From an uncultured Burkholderiales bacterium (GTDB lineage: Bacteria > Pseudomonadota > Gammaproteobacteria > Burkholderiales > Burkholderiaceae_C): 55,046 nucleotides of DNA. The stretch's first letter is position 1, and every line of letters starts with the position of its first letter. This document shows, in pieces, positions 26,531 to 35,396 of the stretch. A program made the position numbers and the translations under genes. The notes under the pieces were generated by a model that worked only from the letters and a program-made list of their open reading frames with translations, made no database searches and was not told the DNA's origin. The stretch spans positions 1 through 55,046 of the forward strand of contig CAIWWN010000149.1 of the NCBI GenBank assembly GCA_903916355.1. Direction: 5' to 3'.

Positions 26531-28069
26531 ATGAAAAAGTTTCTTGCCTCCTTGGCGTTGGGCTTCAGCCTCTTGGCTGCAGCGCCCGCCTTCAGCGCCG
26601 ACGCGCCTGCTGCCGCTGCGGCGCTGGCTGCGACCGAAGCCAAAGCTGACGCGGCGCCCGCTGCTGCAGCCCCTGCCGCCGCTGGCGCGCCTGCTGCGGC
26701 CGCTGCCGCTCCAGCCGAAGCCGCTCCTGTGTTGGTGCCTAACAAGGGCGACACCGCCTGGATGATGGTCTCCACCATCTTGGTGATTTTGATGGTCGTT
26801 CCTGGCTTGGCCTTGTTCTACGGCGGTTTGGTCCGCAGCAAGAACATGCTGTCGGTGCTGATGCAAGTCATGGTCACCTTCTCGTTGATCACGGTCTTGT
26901 GGTTCATCTACGGCTACAGCCTGGCTTTCACCGAAGGCAACGCCTATTTCGGTGGTCTGGATCGCCTGTTCATGAAGGGCATCTGGGATAACGCCGCAGG
27001 CACGTTTGCCAACGCAGCCACCTTCAGCAAAGGCGTTGTGATTCCTGAACTGACGTTCGCTGGTTTCCAAGCCACCTTTGCAGGCATCACCTGCGCCTTG
27101 ATCGTCGGCGCCTTTGCCGAGCGCATCAAGTTCTCTGCGGTGTTGATGTTCATGGTCCTGTGGTTCACCTTCAGCTATTTGCCGATCGCGCACATGGTCT
27201 GGTTCTGGATGGGCCCTGACGCTTACTCGGCCAAAGAAGTGGTCGACGAAATGAACAGCAAAGCCGGTCTGATCTGGCAGTGGGGCGCGCTCGACTTCGC
27301 TGGCGGTACCGTGGTGCACATCAACGCCGCTGTGGCGGGCCTGGTGGGTGCTTTCATGGTTGGCAAGCGTGTGGGTTACGGCCGTGAAGCCATGGCGCCG
27401 CACAGCCTGACATTGACCATGGTCGGTGCCTCGTGGTTGTGGGTGGGCTGGTTCGGTTTCAACGCAGGCTCTGCCTTGGAAGCCAACGGTTTCGCCGCAC
27501 TGGCATTCGCTAACACCTTGCTCGCCACGGCTGCAGCTGTGTTGTCCTGGTGTGTGGGTGAAGCGCTGATGCGTGGCAAGGCTTCGATGTTGGGTGCTGC
27601 TTCGGGTGCGGTGGCCGGTCTGGTGGCGATCACGCCAGCAGCGGGCAACGTGGGCATCGGTGGTGGCTTGATCATTGGTTTGATCGCTGGTTTCGCTTGC
27701 TTGTGGGGTGTGAACGGCCTGAAGAAAATGTTGGGCGCAGACGACACCTTGGACGTGTTCGGGGTGCACGGCGTGGGCGGCATCGTCGGCGCCTTGCTGA
27801 CCGGCGTGTTCAGCTCGCCTAGCCTGGGTGGCCCTAGCGCCATGGGTGACTGGGTCACAGCCACCATGATCACTTCGGCAGATTTCTCCATCGCTTCTCA
27901 AGTGTGGATCCAGGCCAAAGCCATCATGGTCACCATCGTGTGGTCGGGTGTGGTGTCTTTGGTTTCCTTCAAGCTGGTGGACTTGACCATCGGCCTGCGT
28001 GTCACGGAAGAAGAAGAGCGCGAAGGCTTGGACATTTCCTCACACGGTGAGACCGCGTACCACGGGTAA
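26531..28069 (+). CDS. amtB: Ammonium channel AmtB
   Basis: A 512-aa ammonium channel with a signal peptide, an unusually long Ala-rich linker (about residues 24-68) and 11 transmembrane helices starting at WMMVSTILVILMVVPGLALF. Signature segments are YGGLVRSKN, DFAGGTVVHINAAVAGLVGA (with a pore histidine) and DVFGVHGVGGIVGALLTG (with the second pore histidine). The linker is low-complexity; such linkers are common in Burkholderiales AmtB proteins. GlnK partners it. Confidence 0.95.
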   Translation: MKKFLASLALGFSLLAAAPAFSADAPAAAAALAATEAKADAAPAAAAPAAAGAPAAAAAAPAEAAPVLVPNKGDTAWMMVSTILVILMVVPGLALFYGGLVRSKNMLSVLMQVMVTFSLITVLWFIYGYSLAFTEGNAYFGGLDRLFMKGIWDNAAGTFANAATFSKGVVIPELTFAGFQATFAGITCALIVGAFAERIKFSAVLMFMVLWFTFSYLPIAHMVWFWMGPDAYSAKEVVDEMNSKAGLIWQWGALDFAGGTVVHINAAVAGLVGAFMVGKRVGYGREAMAPHSLTLTMVGASWLWVGWFGFNAGSALEANGFAALAFANTLLATAAAVLSWCVGEALMRGKASMLGAASGAVAGLVAITPAAGNVGIGGGLIIGLIAGFACLWGVNGLKKMLGADDTLDVFGVHGVGGIVGALLTGVFSSPSLGGPSAMGDWVTATMITSADFSIASQVWIQAKAIMVTIVWSGVVSLVSFKLVDLTIGLRVTEEEEREGLDISSHGETAYHG

Positions 28070-28114
28070 TCCCTTTCTCCTTGCAAAGGTGGCTTGAACG
28101 CCACCACTCCCTTC

Positions 28115-28146
28115 AGCCCGCTGCACGCAAGTGCGCGGGCTTTTTT
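28115..28146 (+). terminator. Rho-independent terminator after amtB
   Basis: AGCCCGC and GCGGGCT pair with an inner GCAC/GTGC stem around a GCAA loop, followed by a run of six T (28141-28146). A smaller hairpin (GGTGGC/GCCACC, 28088-28105) lies just before it. Confidence 0.9.
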
Positions 28147-28195
28147 GTTGGTGCCGCATGTTAAAGTGAAACGTTGCAGATTGCTTTGGTCGCCC

Positions 28196-28729
28196 ATGTC
28201 ACAACCCCACGATCCCGCCTCAGTTGCCGAGTCCCTTGCCGAGTCCCTTGCTGTTGAAGACGATGAGGGCGCGCGCATTCCTTTGAAAATTGAAGACTGG
28301 TTGACCGTCGTGGTCATGGGTTTGCTCTCCCTGATCACCTTTGCCAACGTGCTGGTGCGCTACTTCACCGACCAATCGTTCGCTTGGACGGAAGAGTTCT
28401 CGGTGTTCCTGATGATCGTCTTGTCCTTGGTCGCCGGATCCGCCTCGGTGGCGCGCAACCGGCAAATCCGCATTGAATATTTTGCCGACAGTGGCTCCGA
28501 AAAACGCCAACGCGCCTTGGCCCGCTTTGGCGCGCTGATGGTGTTCGTGCTGTTTGCCTTGATTGCGGTTTTAAGTGCCCGCGTGGTGTGGGACGACTAC
28601 CGGTTTGGCGAAACGTCGCCCGGCATTGGCGTGCCGCAGTGGTGGTACACGGTGTGGTTGCCGGTGATGTCGGTGGCCATTGCCGGTCGTGCCATGGGGC
28701 TGTTCATTCGCCGAGGGCGTCAAGCATGA
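28196..28729 (+). CDS. dctQ: TRAP transporter small permease subunit (DctQ type)
   Basis: A 177-aa four-helix membrane protein of a tripartite ATP-independent transporter. The start ATG 28196 (MSQPHDPAS) is used because the upstream part of the ORF covers the amtB terminator. Helices include WLTVVVMGLLSLITFANVLV, with FAWTEEFSVFLMIVLSL typical of DctQ. Its stop overlaps the dctM start (ATGA). A short direct repeat (GAGTCCCTTGC) is near the N-terminus. Confidence 0.87.
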   Translation: MSQPHDPASVAESLAESLAVEDDEGARIPLKIEDWLTVVVMGLLSLITFANVLVRYFTDQSFAWTEEFSVFLMIVLSLVAGSASVARNRQIRIEYFADSGSEKRQRALARFGALMVFVLFALIAVLSARVVWDDYRFGETSPGIGVPQWWYTVWLPVMSVAIAGRAMGLFIRRGRQA

Positions 28730-30024
28730 TCCCGACGCTTCTATTTGTCGCTTTCCTCACCATGATGCTGCTGGGCGTGCCGATCGGCGCGGCCCTAGGT
28801 TTGGCCGGTGCCGCTTGTATTGCCTTGGCCAACTCGGATGCGCAGTGGTTTGGCCTGCTGGCCGTGCCGCAAAACTTCTACGCCGGCTTGGGCAAGTACC
28901 CTTTGCTGGCCATTCCCATGTTTGTCTTGGTGGGGTCGATTTTTGACCGCTCGGGCGTGGCGCTGCGGCTGGTGAACTTTGCCGTCGCCATCGTCGGTCG
29001 CGGTCCCGGCATGTTGCCCTTGGTGGCGATTGTGGTGGCCATGTTTTTGGGCGGCATCTCCGGCTCTGGTCCGGCCAACGCCGCAGCCGTGGGCGCAGTG
29101 ATGATCACCGCCATGTCGCGCGCGGGCTACCCGGCGGCGTTTTCGGCCAGCGTGGTGGGTGCGGCGGCGGCGACCGATATTTTGATTCCGCCTTCGGTGG
29201 CCTTCATCGTGTATTCGGTGTTGGTGCCTGGCGCTTCCGTGCCCGCGCTGTTTGCGGCCGGCATGATCCCTGGCATTTTGGCCGGCCTGGCCCTGATCGT
29301 GCCGACCGTGTGGATGGCCCGTAAGCACAAAATGGGTGCGTACGAAGCCAGTCTGCCGCGCCCTGAATTTTGGCAAAGTTTCAAAGAAGCCACCTGGGGC
29401 TTGGCCGCGCCGATCTTGATTTTGGGCGGCATGCGGGCCGGTTGGTTCACGCCGACCGAAGCCGCCGTGGTGGCGGTGTTTTATGGTTTGTTCGTGGGCA
29501 TGGTCATTTACCGCACCATCCATGTCCGTGATTTGTTTGTGATCTTGCGCGAGTCGGGTGAGTTGTCGGCGGTGATTTTGCTGGTGGTGTCACTGGCCGG
29601 TATTTTTGCTTTCTCGTTGTCGACCTTGGGCGTGATCGATCCGGTCACCACCGCCATCGTCAACTCGGGGTTGGGCGAATACGGGGTGCTGGCGCTGCTG
29701 ATTTTGCTGCTGATCACGGTGGGCATGTTCCTCGATGGCGTGTCGATCTTTTTGATTTTTGTGCCGCTCTTGTGGCCCATCGTGCAGTTTTACAAATGGG
29801 ACCCCGTCTGGTTTGGCGTGATCTTGACGCTCAAGGTTGCCTTGGGTCAGTTCACCCCGCCTTTGGCGGTGAACCTGATGGTGTCTTGCCGTATTGCCGG
29901 TGTGCGGATGGAAGAAACCGTGCGCTGGGTGGGCTGGATGCTGTTCTCGATGTTCCTGGTCATGCTCGCGGTGATTGCGTGGCCAGAACTGGCTTTGTGG
30001 TTGCCGCGTTATTTGGGTTATTGA
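28726..30024 (+). CDS. dctM: TRAP transporter large permease subunit (DctM type)
   Basis: A 432-aa membrane protein with about 12 helices and the DctM patterns LLGVPIGAALGLAG, GGISGSGPANAAAVG and GLGEYGVLALLILLLITVGM. It uses the sodium or proton gradient to import the ligand delivered by the periplasmic protein encoded next. The start overlaps dctQ by four bases; the track ORF begins earlier in the wrong place. Confidence 0.92.
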   Translation: MIPTLLFVAFLTMMLLGVPIGAALGLAGAACIALANSDAQWFGLLAVPQNFYAGLGKYPLLAIPMFVLVGSIFDRSGVALRLVNFAVAIVGRGPGMLPLVAIVVAMFLGGISGSGPANAAAVGAVMITAMSRAGYPAAFSASVVGAAAATDILIPPSVAFIVYSVLVPGASVPALFAAGMIPGILAGLALIVPTVWMARKHKMGAYEASLPRPEFWQSFKEATWGLAAPILILGGMRAGWFTPTEAAVVAVFYGLFVGMVIYRTIHVRDLFVILRESGELSAVILLVVSLAGIFAFSLSTLGVIDPVTTAIVNSGLGEYGVLALLILLLITVGMFLDGVSIFLIFVPLLWPIVQFYKWDPVWFGVILTLKVALGQFTPPLAVNLMVSCRIAGVRMEETVRWVGWMLFSMFLVMLAVIAWPELALWLPRYLGY

Positions 30025-30053
30025 TTTTCTAATTTTTCTAAAAGGAGACACAC

Positions 30054-31088
30054 ATGAAACTTCGTCGTCATTTGCTCAGCCTGTTGGCCCTGGCCGCCAG
30101 CGTGAGCGCATTCACTGCACCGGCTGTGGCCGCCGAGTACAAGGCCGAGTACCGCATGTCGCTCGTCTTGGGACCGCCCACACCCTGGGGCCAAGCCGGC
30201 AAGATGTGGGCCGATATGGTCAAGGAACGCACGCAAGGTCGCATCAGCATCAAGCTGTACCCCGGCGTGTCCTTGATTCAGGGCGATCAAACGCGCGAGT
30301 TCAGCGCGCTGCGCCAAGGCGTGATCGACATGGCCGTGGGCTCGACCATCAACTGGTCACCCCAAGTCAAAGAATTGAACCTGTTCTCGTTGCCGTTCTT
30401 GATGCCCGATTACGCCGCCATCGATGCGCTGACGCAAGGCAGTGTGGGTCAGAAAATTTTCTCCACCCTGGACAAGTCGGGCGTCGTGCCTTTGGCTTGG
30501 GGTGAAAACGGTTTTCGCGAGTTGACCAACTCCAAGCGCTCCATCAAGTCACCGGCTGATTTGAAGGGCATGAAAATCCGTGTCGTGGGCTCGCCCATTT
30601 ACTCGGACATGTTCACCGCCATGGGCGCCAACCCCACGCAAATGAGTTGGGCCGATGCCCAGCCGGCGCTGTCCAGCGGCGCGGTGGACGGCCAAGAAAA
30701 CCCCTTGTTCCTGTTCACCGTGCTCAAGATGCACACCGTGGGCCAGAAGTTTGTGACCACCTGGGGCTATGTGGCCGACCCGTTGATCTTTGTGGTGAAC
30801 AAAGAGATTTGGGCCTCCTGGACGCCGGCGGACCAAGCCATCGTCAAGCAAGCCGCCATCGACGCGGGCAAAGCTGAAATCGCCGTGGCCCGCAAAGGCT
30901 TGGTCGAGGCTGACAAACCGGTGCTCAAAGACATCGCTGCCATGGGCGTGACGGTCACCTCGTTGAGTGCCGAAGAGCGCGAAGCCTTTGTCACAGTGAC
31001 TCGCCCTGTGTACGAAAAATGGAAAAACACGGTCGGCCCCGCTTTGGTCAAGGAAGCTGAAGCGGCGGTGGCTGCGCGCAAAAAATAA
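30054..31088 (+). CDS. dctP: TRAP transporter solute-binding protein (DctP type)
   Basis: A 344-aa periplasmic receptor with signal peptide LLSLLALAASVSAFTAPAVA. The mature region has the DctP fold, with an arginine in the ligand-clamp segment KGMKIRVVGSPIYSDMFTAM followed by GANPTQMSWADAQPALSSGA. The three TRAP genes are in the order Q-M-P and share an operon with an SMP-30 lactonase and glcEF, so a hydroxy or sugar acid is the probable ligand; this is an inference. Confidence 0.92.
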   Translation: MKLRRHLLSLLALAASVSAFTAPAVAAEYKAEYRMSLVLGPPTPWGQAGKMWADMVKERTQGRISIKLYPGVSLIQGDQTREFSALRQGVIDMAVGSTINWSPQVKELNLFSLPFLMPDYAAIDALTQGSVGQKIFSTLDKSGVVPLAWGENGFRELTNSKRSIKSPADLKGMKIRVVGSPIYSDMFTAMGANPTQMSWADAQPALSSGAVDGQENPLFLFTVLKMHTVGQKFVTTWGYVADPLIFVVNKEIWASWTPADQAIVKQAAIDAGKAEIAVARKGLVEADKPVLKDIAAMGVTVTSLSAEEREAFVTVTRPVYEKWKNTVGPALVKEAEAAVAARKK

Positions 31089-31096
31089 TCTTGCGT

Positions 31097-32044
31097 ATGC
31101 CTGCATCCACCTTACCCTCCGCATCCTGGCAAGCCCTGACCACCCAGCCTGACGGCTTGAGCGAGTCGCCGTTTTGGCATCCGCAAGAGCAGCGGCTGTA
31201 TTGGGTGGACATCCCGGGTCGCAGGCTGGCGCGGGTCAAGGTGCGCGACCTGACGCAAGCACAAGGGGAGGTCGAGTATTGGCCTGTCCCTGAAGAGCCC
31301 GGTTGCATGGCGCCTGTGGCAGGTGGCGGTGTGATCGTGGCTTTGCGTGACGGGATTTATGTAGGCGCCACATGGGGCGGCTCTTTGGAGCTGCTGGCGG
31401 CTGCGCCCTACGACACCACGCGCCTGCGCTTTAACGATGGCAAGTGCGATGCGCAAGGCCATTTTTGGGCCGGCACCATGTACGAGCCACGTGACCAAGC
31501 TGCGGGCGTGCTGTACCGTTTGCAAGGCACCACCTTGCAAGCCATGGCCGATCACGCCACCGTGGCCAATGGCCTGGCTTGGTCGCCAGACGGCACGACG
31601 CTGTACTGGTCCGACACCGGCAGCCACCGCATCCGCGCGTGGGACTGGGACTGCGCCAGCAGCACCTTGTCGGGCGAGCGGATTTTTCACCAAGCCGCCC
31701 TCAAACCGTCCGGCTGGACCTGGGGCAACACCACTGGCTTGGTCTATGGCGGGCGGCCTGATGGCGCCACGGTGGACGCACAAGGCAATTACTACAGCGC
31801 CATGTACGAGGGCAAGCGCATCGTCAAATTCTCACCGCAGGGGCAGGTGTTGGCGGTGATCGAAACCCCGGTGCAATGCACCACCATGCCGTGTTTGGGT
31901 GGCGAGGACTTGAAAACCCTGTTCATCACCACCTCGCGCAGCGGCCGCAGAAAGGCCGAGTTGGCCGCCATGCCTTTGTCCGGTTGCATCTTCGCCATGC
32001 GCGTAGACGTGCCGGGTTTGCCGGTAAATTTCTACCGGCCCTGA
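31097..32044 (+). CDS. SMP-30/gluconolactonase family hydrolase
   Basis: A 315-aa six-bladed beta-propeller lactonase. Metal-site landmarks are GLSESPFWHPQEQRLYWVDI (Glu), RFNDGKCDAQGHFWAGTM (Asn/Asp) and VANGLAWSPDGTTLYWSDTG (Asn/Asp). These enzymes open sugar lactones such as gluconolactone or related aldonolactones. ATG 31097 is used; the track TTG at 31091 is possible. The gene starts 8 nt after dctP, so it shares the TRAP operon. Confidence 0.88.
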   Translation: MPASTLPSASWQALTTQPDGLSESPFWHPQEQRLYWVDIPGRRLARVKVRDLTQAQGEVEYWPVPEEPGCMAPVAGGGVIVALRDGIYVGATWGGSLELLAAAPYDTTRLRFNDGKCDAQGHFWAGTMYEPRDQAAGVLYRLQGTTLQAMADHATVANGLAWSPDGTTLYWSDTGSHRIRAWDWDCASSTLSGERIFHQAALKPSGWTWGNTTGLVYGGRPDGATVDAQGNYYSAMYEGKRIVKFSPQGQVLAVIETPVQCTTMPCLGGEDLKTLFITTSRSGRRKAELAAMPLSGCIFAMRVDVPGLPVNFYRP

Positions 32045-32114
32045 AGCCGCACCGAATTTTTCACAGGGTGCGCGTTCAAAAAATTCACGCCCTTTCTAGG
32101 GTGTGGGCGTTACC

Positions 32115-33293
32115 ATGTTGACCATGGACGCTGAACTCAACTCCCTCATCGACGCCGTGCGCAACGCCGCTGACCAAGGCGCTACTTTGCGCTTGCGCGG
32201 CGGTGGCACGAAAGACTTTTGGGGCCAAAGCCTCACCGGTCAGGTGCTCGACACGCGGGCTTACCGTGGCATCGTCAGTTACGAGCCCAGCGAGCTGGTG
32301 GTCACGGTGCGCTGCGGCACACCGCTGGCCGAGCTGGAAGCGGCCTTGGCCGACCAAGGCCAGTGCCTGGCCTTTGAGCCACCGCATTTTGGCGAAGGTG
32401 ACACGCAAGCCGCCACGGTGGGCGGCATGGTGGCCGCGGGCTTGAGCGGTCCGGCCCGCGCCACCACCGGTGCGGTGCGCGATTTCATTTTGGGCGCACG
32501 TTTCATCAACGGCTTGGGCGAGCACCTGACCTTTGGCGGTCAGGTCATGAAAAACGTGGCCGGCTACGACGTCAGCCGCTTGATGGCCGGCAGCTGGGGC
32601 ACCTTGGGCCTGATCACCGAAGTGAGCTTGAAAGTGTTGCCCGTGGCCCCCGCCGAGGCCACGCTGATGTGCGCCGGCTTGGCGCAAGGCGCCGCGCTCG
32701 ACTTGCTGCACCGCTGGGGCGGCCAGCCCTTGCCCTTGAATGCCAGCGCTTGGGTGCGCGACGCCACAGCCCAGCCCGTGGCCGACTATATGTTTGTGCG
32801 CCTGCGCGGTGCGGTGGCGGCGGTGCAGTCGGCTTTGCATACGATGAGTGCCGATGCGCTGGCCCTGGGCGCGCAAGTGCAGCAAATGGACAACGCCGAA
32901 GCCGCACAAGACTGGCGCGCCAGCGGCGAGCAGGCCTTGCAATTTTTCACCCCGCCCAGTGCCGACGCTTGCTTGTGGCGCTTGTCGCTGCCGCAAACCG
33001 CACCGGTGCTGGATTTGCCCGGGTTGGACCATCCTTCGCAGTACATCGAGTGGCAAGGTGCACAGCGCTGGTTATGGGCGCCCGCTTCGGCCGCCGTGGC
33101 GCTGCGTGAATTGGCGCAATCGGTCGGCGGCCATGCCACCTTGTTCCGCGCCAGTGCCGCCCATGCCGAGGTGGACAAAGCCGCCGGCGTGAACACGCCC
33201 CTGGCGGCGGTGCAGCAACGCATTCAAAAGCAACTTCAGCAACAGTTCGACCCGAAAGGCGTTTTCGCCACGGGCCGCCTGTACGCGTTCTGA
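32115..33293 (+). CDS. glcE: Glycolate oxidase FAD-binding subunit GlcE
   Basis: A 392-aa FAD-linked oxidase subunit. The PCMH-type FAD fold is visible in LRLRGGGTKDFWG, LVVTVRCGTPLAELEAAL and ATVGGMVAAGLSGPARATTG. It has the GlcE-typical GGQVMKNVAGYDVSRLMAGS. It works with GlcD and GlcF to oxidise glycolate or a similar 2-hydroxy acid. The start is uncertain (ATG 32115 or 32124; the track uses GTG 32103). No glcD-like gene is present in the window, which is unusual for this operon. Confidence 0.87.
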   Translation: MLTMDAELNSLIDAVRNAADQGATLRLRGGGTKDFWGQSLTGQVLDTRAYRGIVSYEPSELVVTVRCGTPLAELEAALADQGQCLAFEPPHFGEGDTQAATVGGMVAAGLSGPARATTGAVRDFILGARFINGLGEHLTFGGQVMKNVAGYDVSRLMAGSWGTLGLITEVSLKVLPVAPAEATLMCAGLAQGAALDLLHRWGGQPLPLNASAWVRDATAQPVADYMFVRLRGAVAAVQSALHTMSADALALGAQVQQMDNAEAAQDWRASGEQALQFFTPPSADACLWRLSLPQTAPVLDLPGLDHPSQYIEWQGAQRWLWAPASAAVALRELAQSVGGHATLFRASAAHAEVDKAAGVNTPLAAVQQRIQKQLQQQFDPKGVFATGRLYAF

Positions 33294-33311
33294 TTCTGGG
33301 ACGACACACCT

Positions 33312-34553
33312 ATGCAAACCCACCTCGCCCCTGAATACCAGAACACCGCCGAAGGCCTGGAGGCCGAAGCCATTTTGCGCAAGTGTGTGCACTGCGGCTT
33401 TTGCACCGCCACCTGCCCGACTTACCAATTGCTGGGCGACGAGCTTGACGGCCCGCGCGGCCGCATCTACCTGATGAAGCAGGTGCTCGAAGGCGCTGAA
33501 CCCACCCGCAAAACCCAGCTGCATCTGGACCGTTGCCTGACCTGCCGCAATTGCGAAAGCACCTGCCCCAGCGGCGTGCAGTACGGCCACTTGCTGGACA
33601 TTGGCCGCAAGCTGGTAGACGCCAAGGTCGAGCGCCCCATGGGCGAAAAGCTGGTGCGCTGGGCGCTCAAAGAAGGCCTGCCCTCACCGCTGTTTGCGCC
33701 CGCCATGAAGATGGGCCAGATGGTGCGCGGCCTGCTGCCCGCCAGCCTGAAAAGCAAAGTGCCTGCGCCGCAAGACGCCGGAGCTTGGCCCACGCAAACC
33801 CATGCCCGCAAGATGCTGATGCTGGCCGGCTGTGTGCAGCCGAGCATGAGCCCCAACATCAACAGCGCCACCGCCCGCGTGCTGGATGCCTGCGGCATCC
33901 AGACCGTGATCGCGCCGGAGGCCGGTTGCTGCGGCGCGGTCAAGTTCCACCTGAACGACCACGAAGGCGGCAAAGACCACATGCGCATCAATATCGACGC
34001 CTGGTGGCCGCTGGTCGAAAGTGGCGAAGTTGAAGCCATCGTCATGAACGCATCAGGCTGCGGCGTGATGGTCAAAGACTACGGCCACGTGCTGAAAGAC
34101 GACCCGGCCTATGCTGAAAAAGCTGCGCGCATCGGCGCACTCACCAAAGACCTGAGCGAGTTGTTGCCCAACCTGGTGCCCCTGCTGCAAGCAAAACTGA
34201 CCCCCGAATCCTTACAGGCCGCAGGCCTGCAGGCCTACCACCCGCCTTGCACGCTGCAGCACGGCCAGCAACTCAAAGGCGGGGTGGAAAAATACCTGAT
34301 CGAGCTGGGCTTTCAAATCGAGGTCGCGTCCAGCGAATCGCACCTGTGCTGCGGCTCGGCCGGCACTTACAGCGTGCTCAATCCGGAGCTGTCCCAACAA
34401 CTGCGCGACCGCAAACTCGGCCACCTGAGCGCTTTGCATCCGCAAGGCGTGCTCAGCGCCAACATCGGCTGCATCACCCATTTGCAAAGCGGCAGCGGCC
34501 TGCCGGTCAGGCATTGGGTGGAGATGGTGGACGAGGCGTTGTGCGTCCGTTAA
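33312..34553 (+). CDS. glcF: Glycolate oxidase iron-sulfur subunit GlcF
   Basis: A 413-aa protein with two [4Fe-4S] ferredoxin motifs, CVHCGFCTATCP (about residues 25-36) and CLTCRNCESTCP (about 75-86). Two CCG domains follow, seen in AGCVQPSMSP/GCCGAVKFH and YHPPCTLQH/CCGSAGTY. It passes electrons from the flavin subunits to the membrane quinone pool. It lies 18 nt after glcE on the same strand. Confidence 0.94.
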   Translation: MQTHLAPEYQNTAEGLEAEAILRKCVHCGFCTATCPTYQLLGDELDGPRGRIYLMKQVLEGAEPTRKTQLHLDRCLTCRNCESTCPSGVQYGHLLDIGRKLVDAKVERPMGEKLVRWALKEGLPSPLFAPAMKMGQMVRGLLPASLKSKVPAPQDAGAWPTQTHARKMLMLAGCVQPSMSPNINSATARVLDACGIQTVIAPEAGCCGAVKFHLNDHEGGKDHMRINIDAWWPLVESGEVEAIVMNASGCGVMVKDYGHVLKDDPAYAEKAARIGALTKDLSELLPNLVPLLQAKLTPESLQAAGLQAYHPPCTLQHGQQLKGGVEKYLIELGFQIEVASSESHLCCGSAGTYSVLNPELSQQLRDRKLGHLSALHPQGVLSANIGCITHLQSGSGLPVRHWVEMVDEALCVR

Positions 34554-34563
34554 CAGCCTGACC

Positions 34564-35052
34564 ATGACCCACGCGCTCGAAGGTGGCTGCCTCTGTGGCA
34601 AGGTGCGGTTCAGGACAAACCAAGCACCCGTGCGCACGCTGGTGTGCCACTGCACGTTTTGTCAACGCATGACGGGCTCTTCCTATTACGCGGAGTCCCT
34701 ATTCCAGAAGGACGCCGTCGTGTTCAATGACGGACAGATGAGTTGCTACGCGCACATCTCCGATGGCAGTCAGAAGAAGGTTGTCGTCCACTTTTGCACC
34801 CACTGTGGCACCACCGTGTCGCTCACTTTTGAGCGCTGGCCGGACATGCGCGCCATCTCCCGCGGTTGCTTCGATGATCCCAACGCCGTCGAGGTGACAA
34901 GCCACATTTGGACGCAGTCCGCCCAGACGGGAACGGCTCTACCCGATGGCGTTGAGTGCTTTGCAAGAGCGCGGATGTCACTCGATGGGCAAGCGGAAAT
35001 TTCTACTAAGTACACGTTGCCAGTCATGGCAAGTTCAAGCTCCGATTTCTAA
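34564..35052 (+). CDS. GFA family (glutathione-dependent formaldehyde-activating-like) protein
   Basis: A 162-aa protein with the zinc-binding cysteine set of the GFA family: GGCLCGKVRF, VCHCTFCQRMTGS and FCTHCGTTVSL. Its founding member was linked to glutathione and formaldehyde, but the activity of most members is unknown. It lies 10 nt after glcF on the same strand, with no obvious link to glycolate. The IS110-type element begins about 90 bp downstream. Confidence 0.85.
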   Translation: MTHALEGGCLCGKVRFRTNQAPVRTLVCHCTFCQRMTGSSYYAESLFQKDAVVFNDGQMSCYAHISDGSQKKVVVHFCTHCGTTVSLTFERWPDMRAISRGCFDDPNAVEVTSHIWTQSAQTGTALPDGVECFARARMSLDGQAEISTKYTLPVMASSSSDF

Positions 35053-35185
35053 TCATGGGTGATCGAAAGAGCGTCATGCTCACAAATCACAATGAGGACG
35101 TAGTTGGAGTACGCCGGAATATCTAATTATTAAGTACTGATATGTATTGACCGTGTCAACTGTTTTTTGAATTCTTGCATTTTTT

Positions 35186-35379
35186 ATTACTGGGCTAAGT
35201 GCAAAGCAGGCTCGTTACGACGGTAGATCAGTCTGATATACGCGGGTTGGTTACCGCATGACAAAGGTACGTCGTGGAGCTGCCTCTCTCTTATCACGAG
35301 GATCATTCCATTGCTAGATGCCTCAAAGTACTTCCGAGGATTCCCCATCCGCTGCCTGCTCTGCACTTAGCCCAGTAAT
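35186..35379 (-). ncRNA. Structured non-coding segment in the IS, candidate guide (seek/bridge) RNA
   Basis: A 26-bp inverted repeat with one mismatch (ATTACTGGGCTAAGTGCA...) at 35186-35211 and 35354-35379 encloses 142 bp with no ORF. Inside, further hairpins can be drawn: GATG...CATC around CCTC...GAGG (35317-35349), ATCAG/CTGAT, TACC/GGTA and ACGACG/CGTCGT. In the IS1111 group the guide RNA is known to be encoded downstream of the transposase, as here. A nested MITE with 26-bp terminal repeats is an alternative. The strand and RNA ends are guesses. Confidence 0.4.
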
Positions 35380-35396
35380 TTTTCATTGTGAATCTT

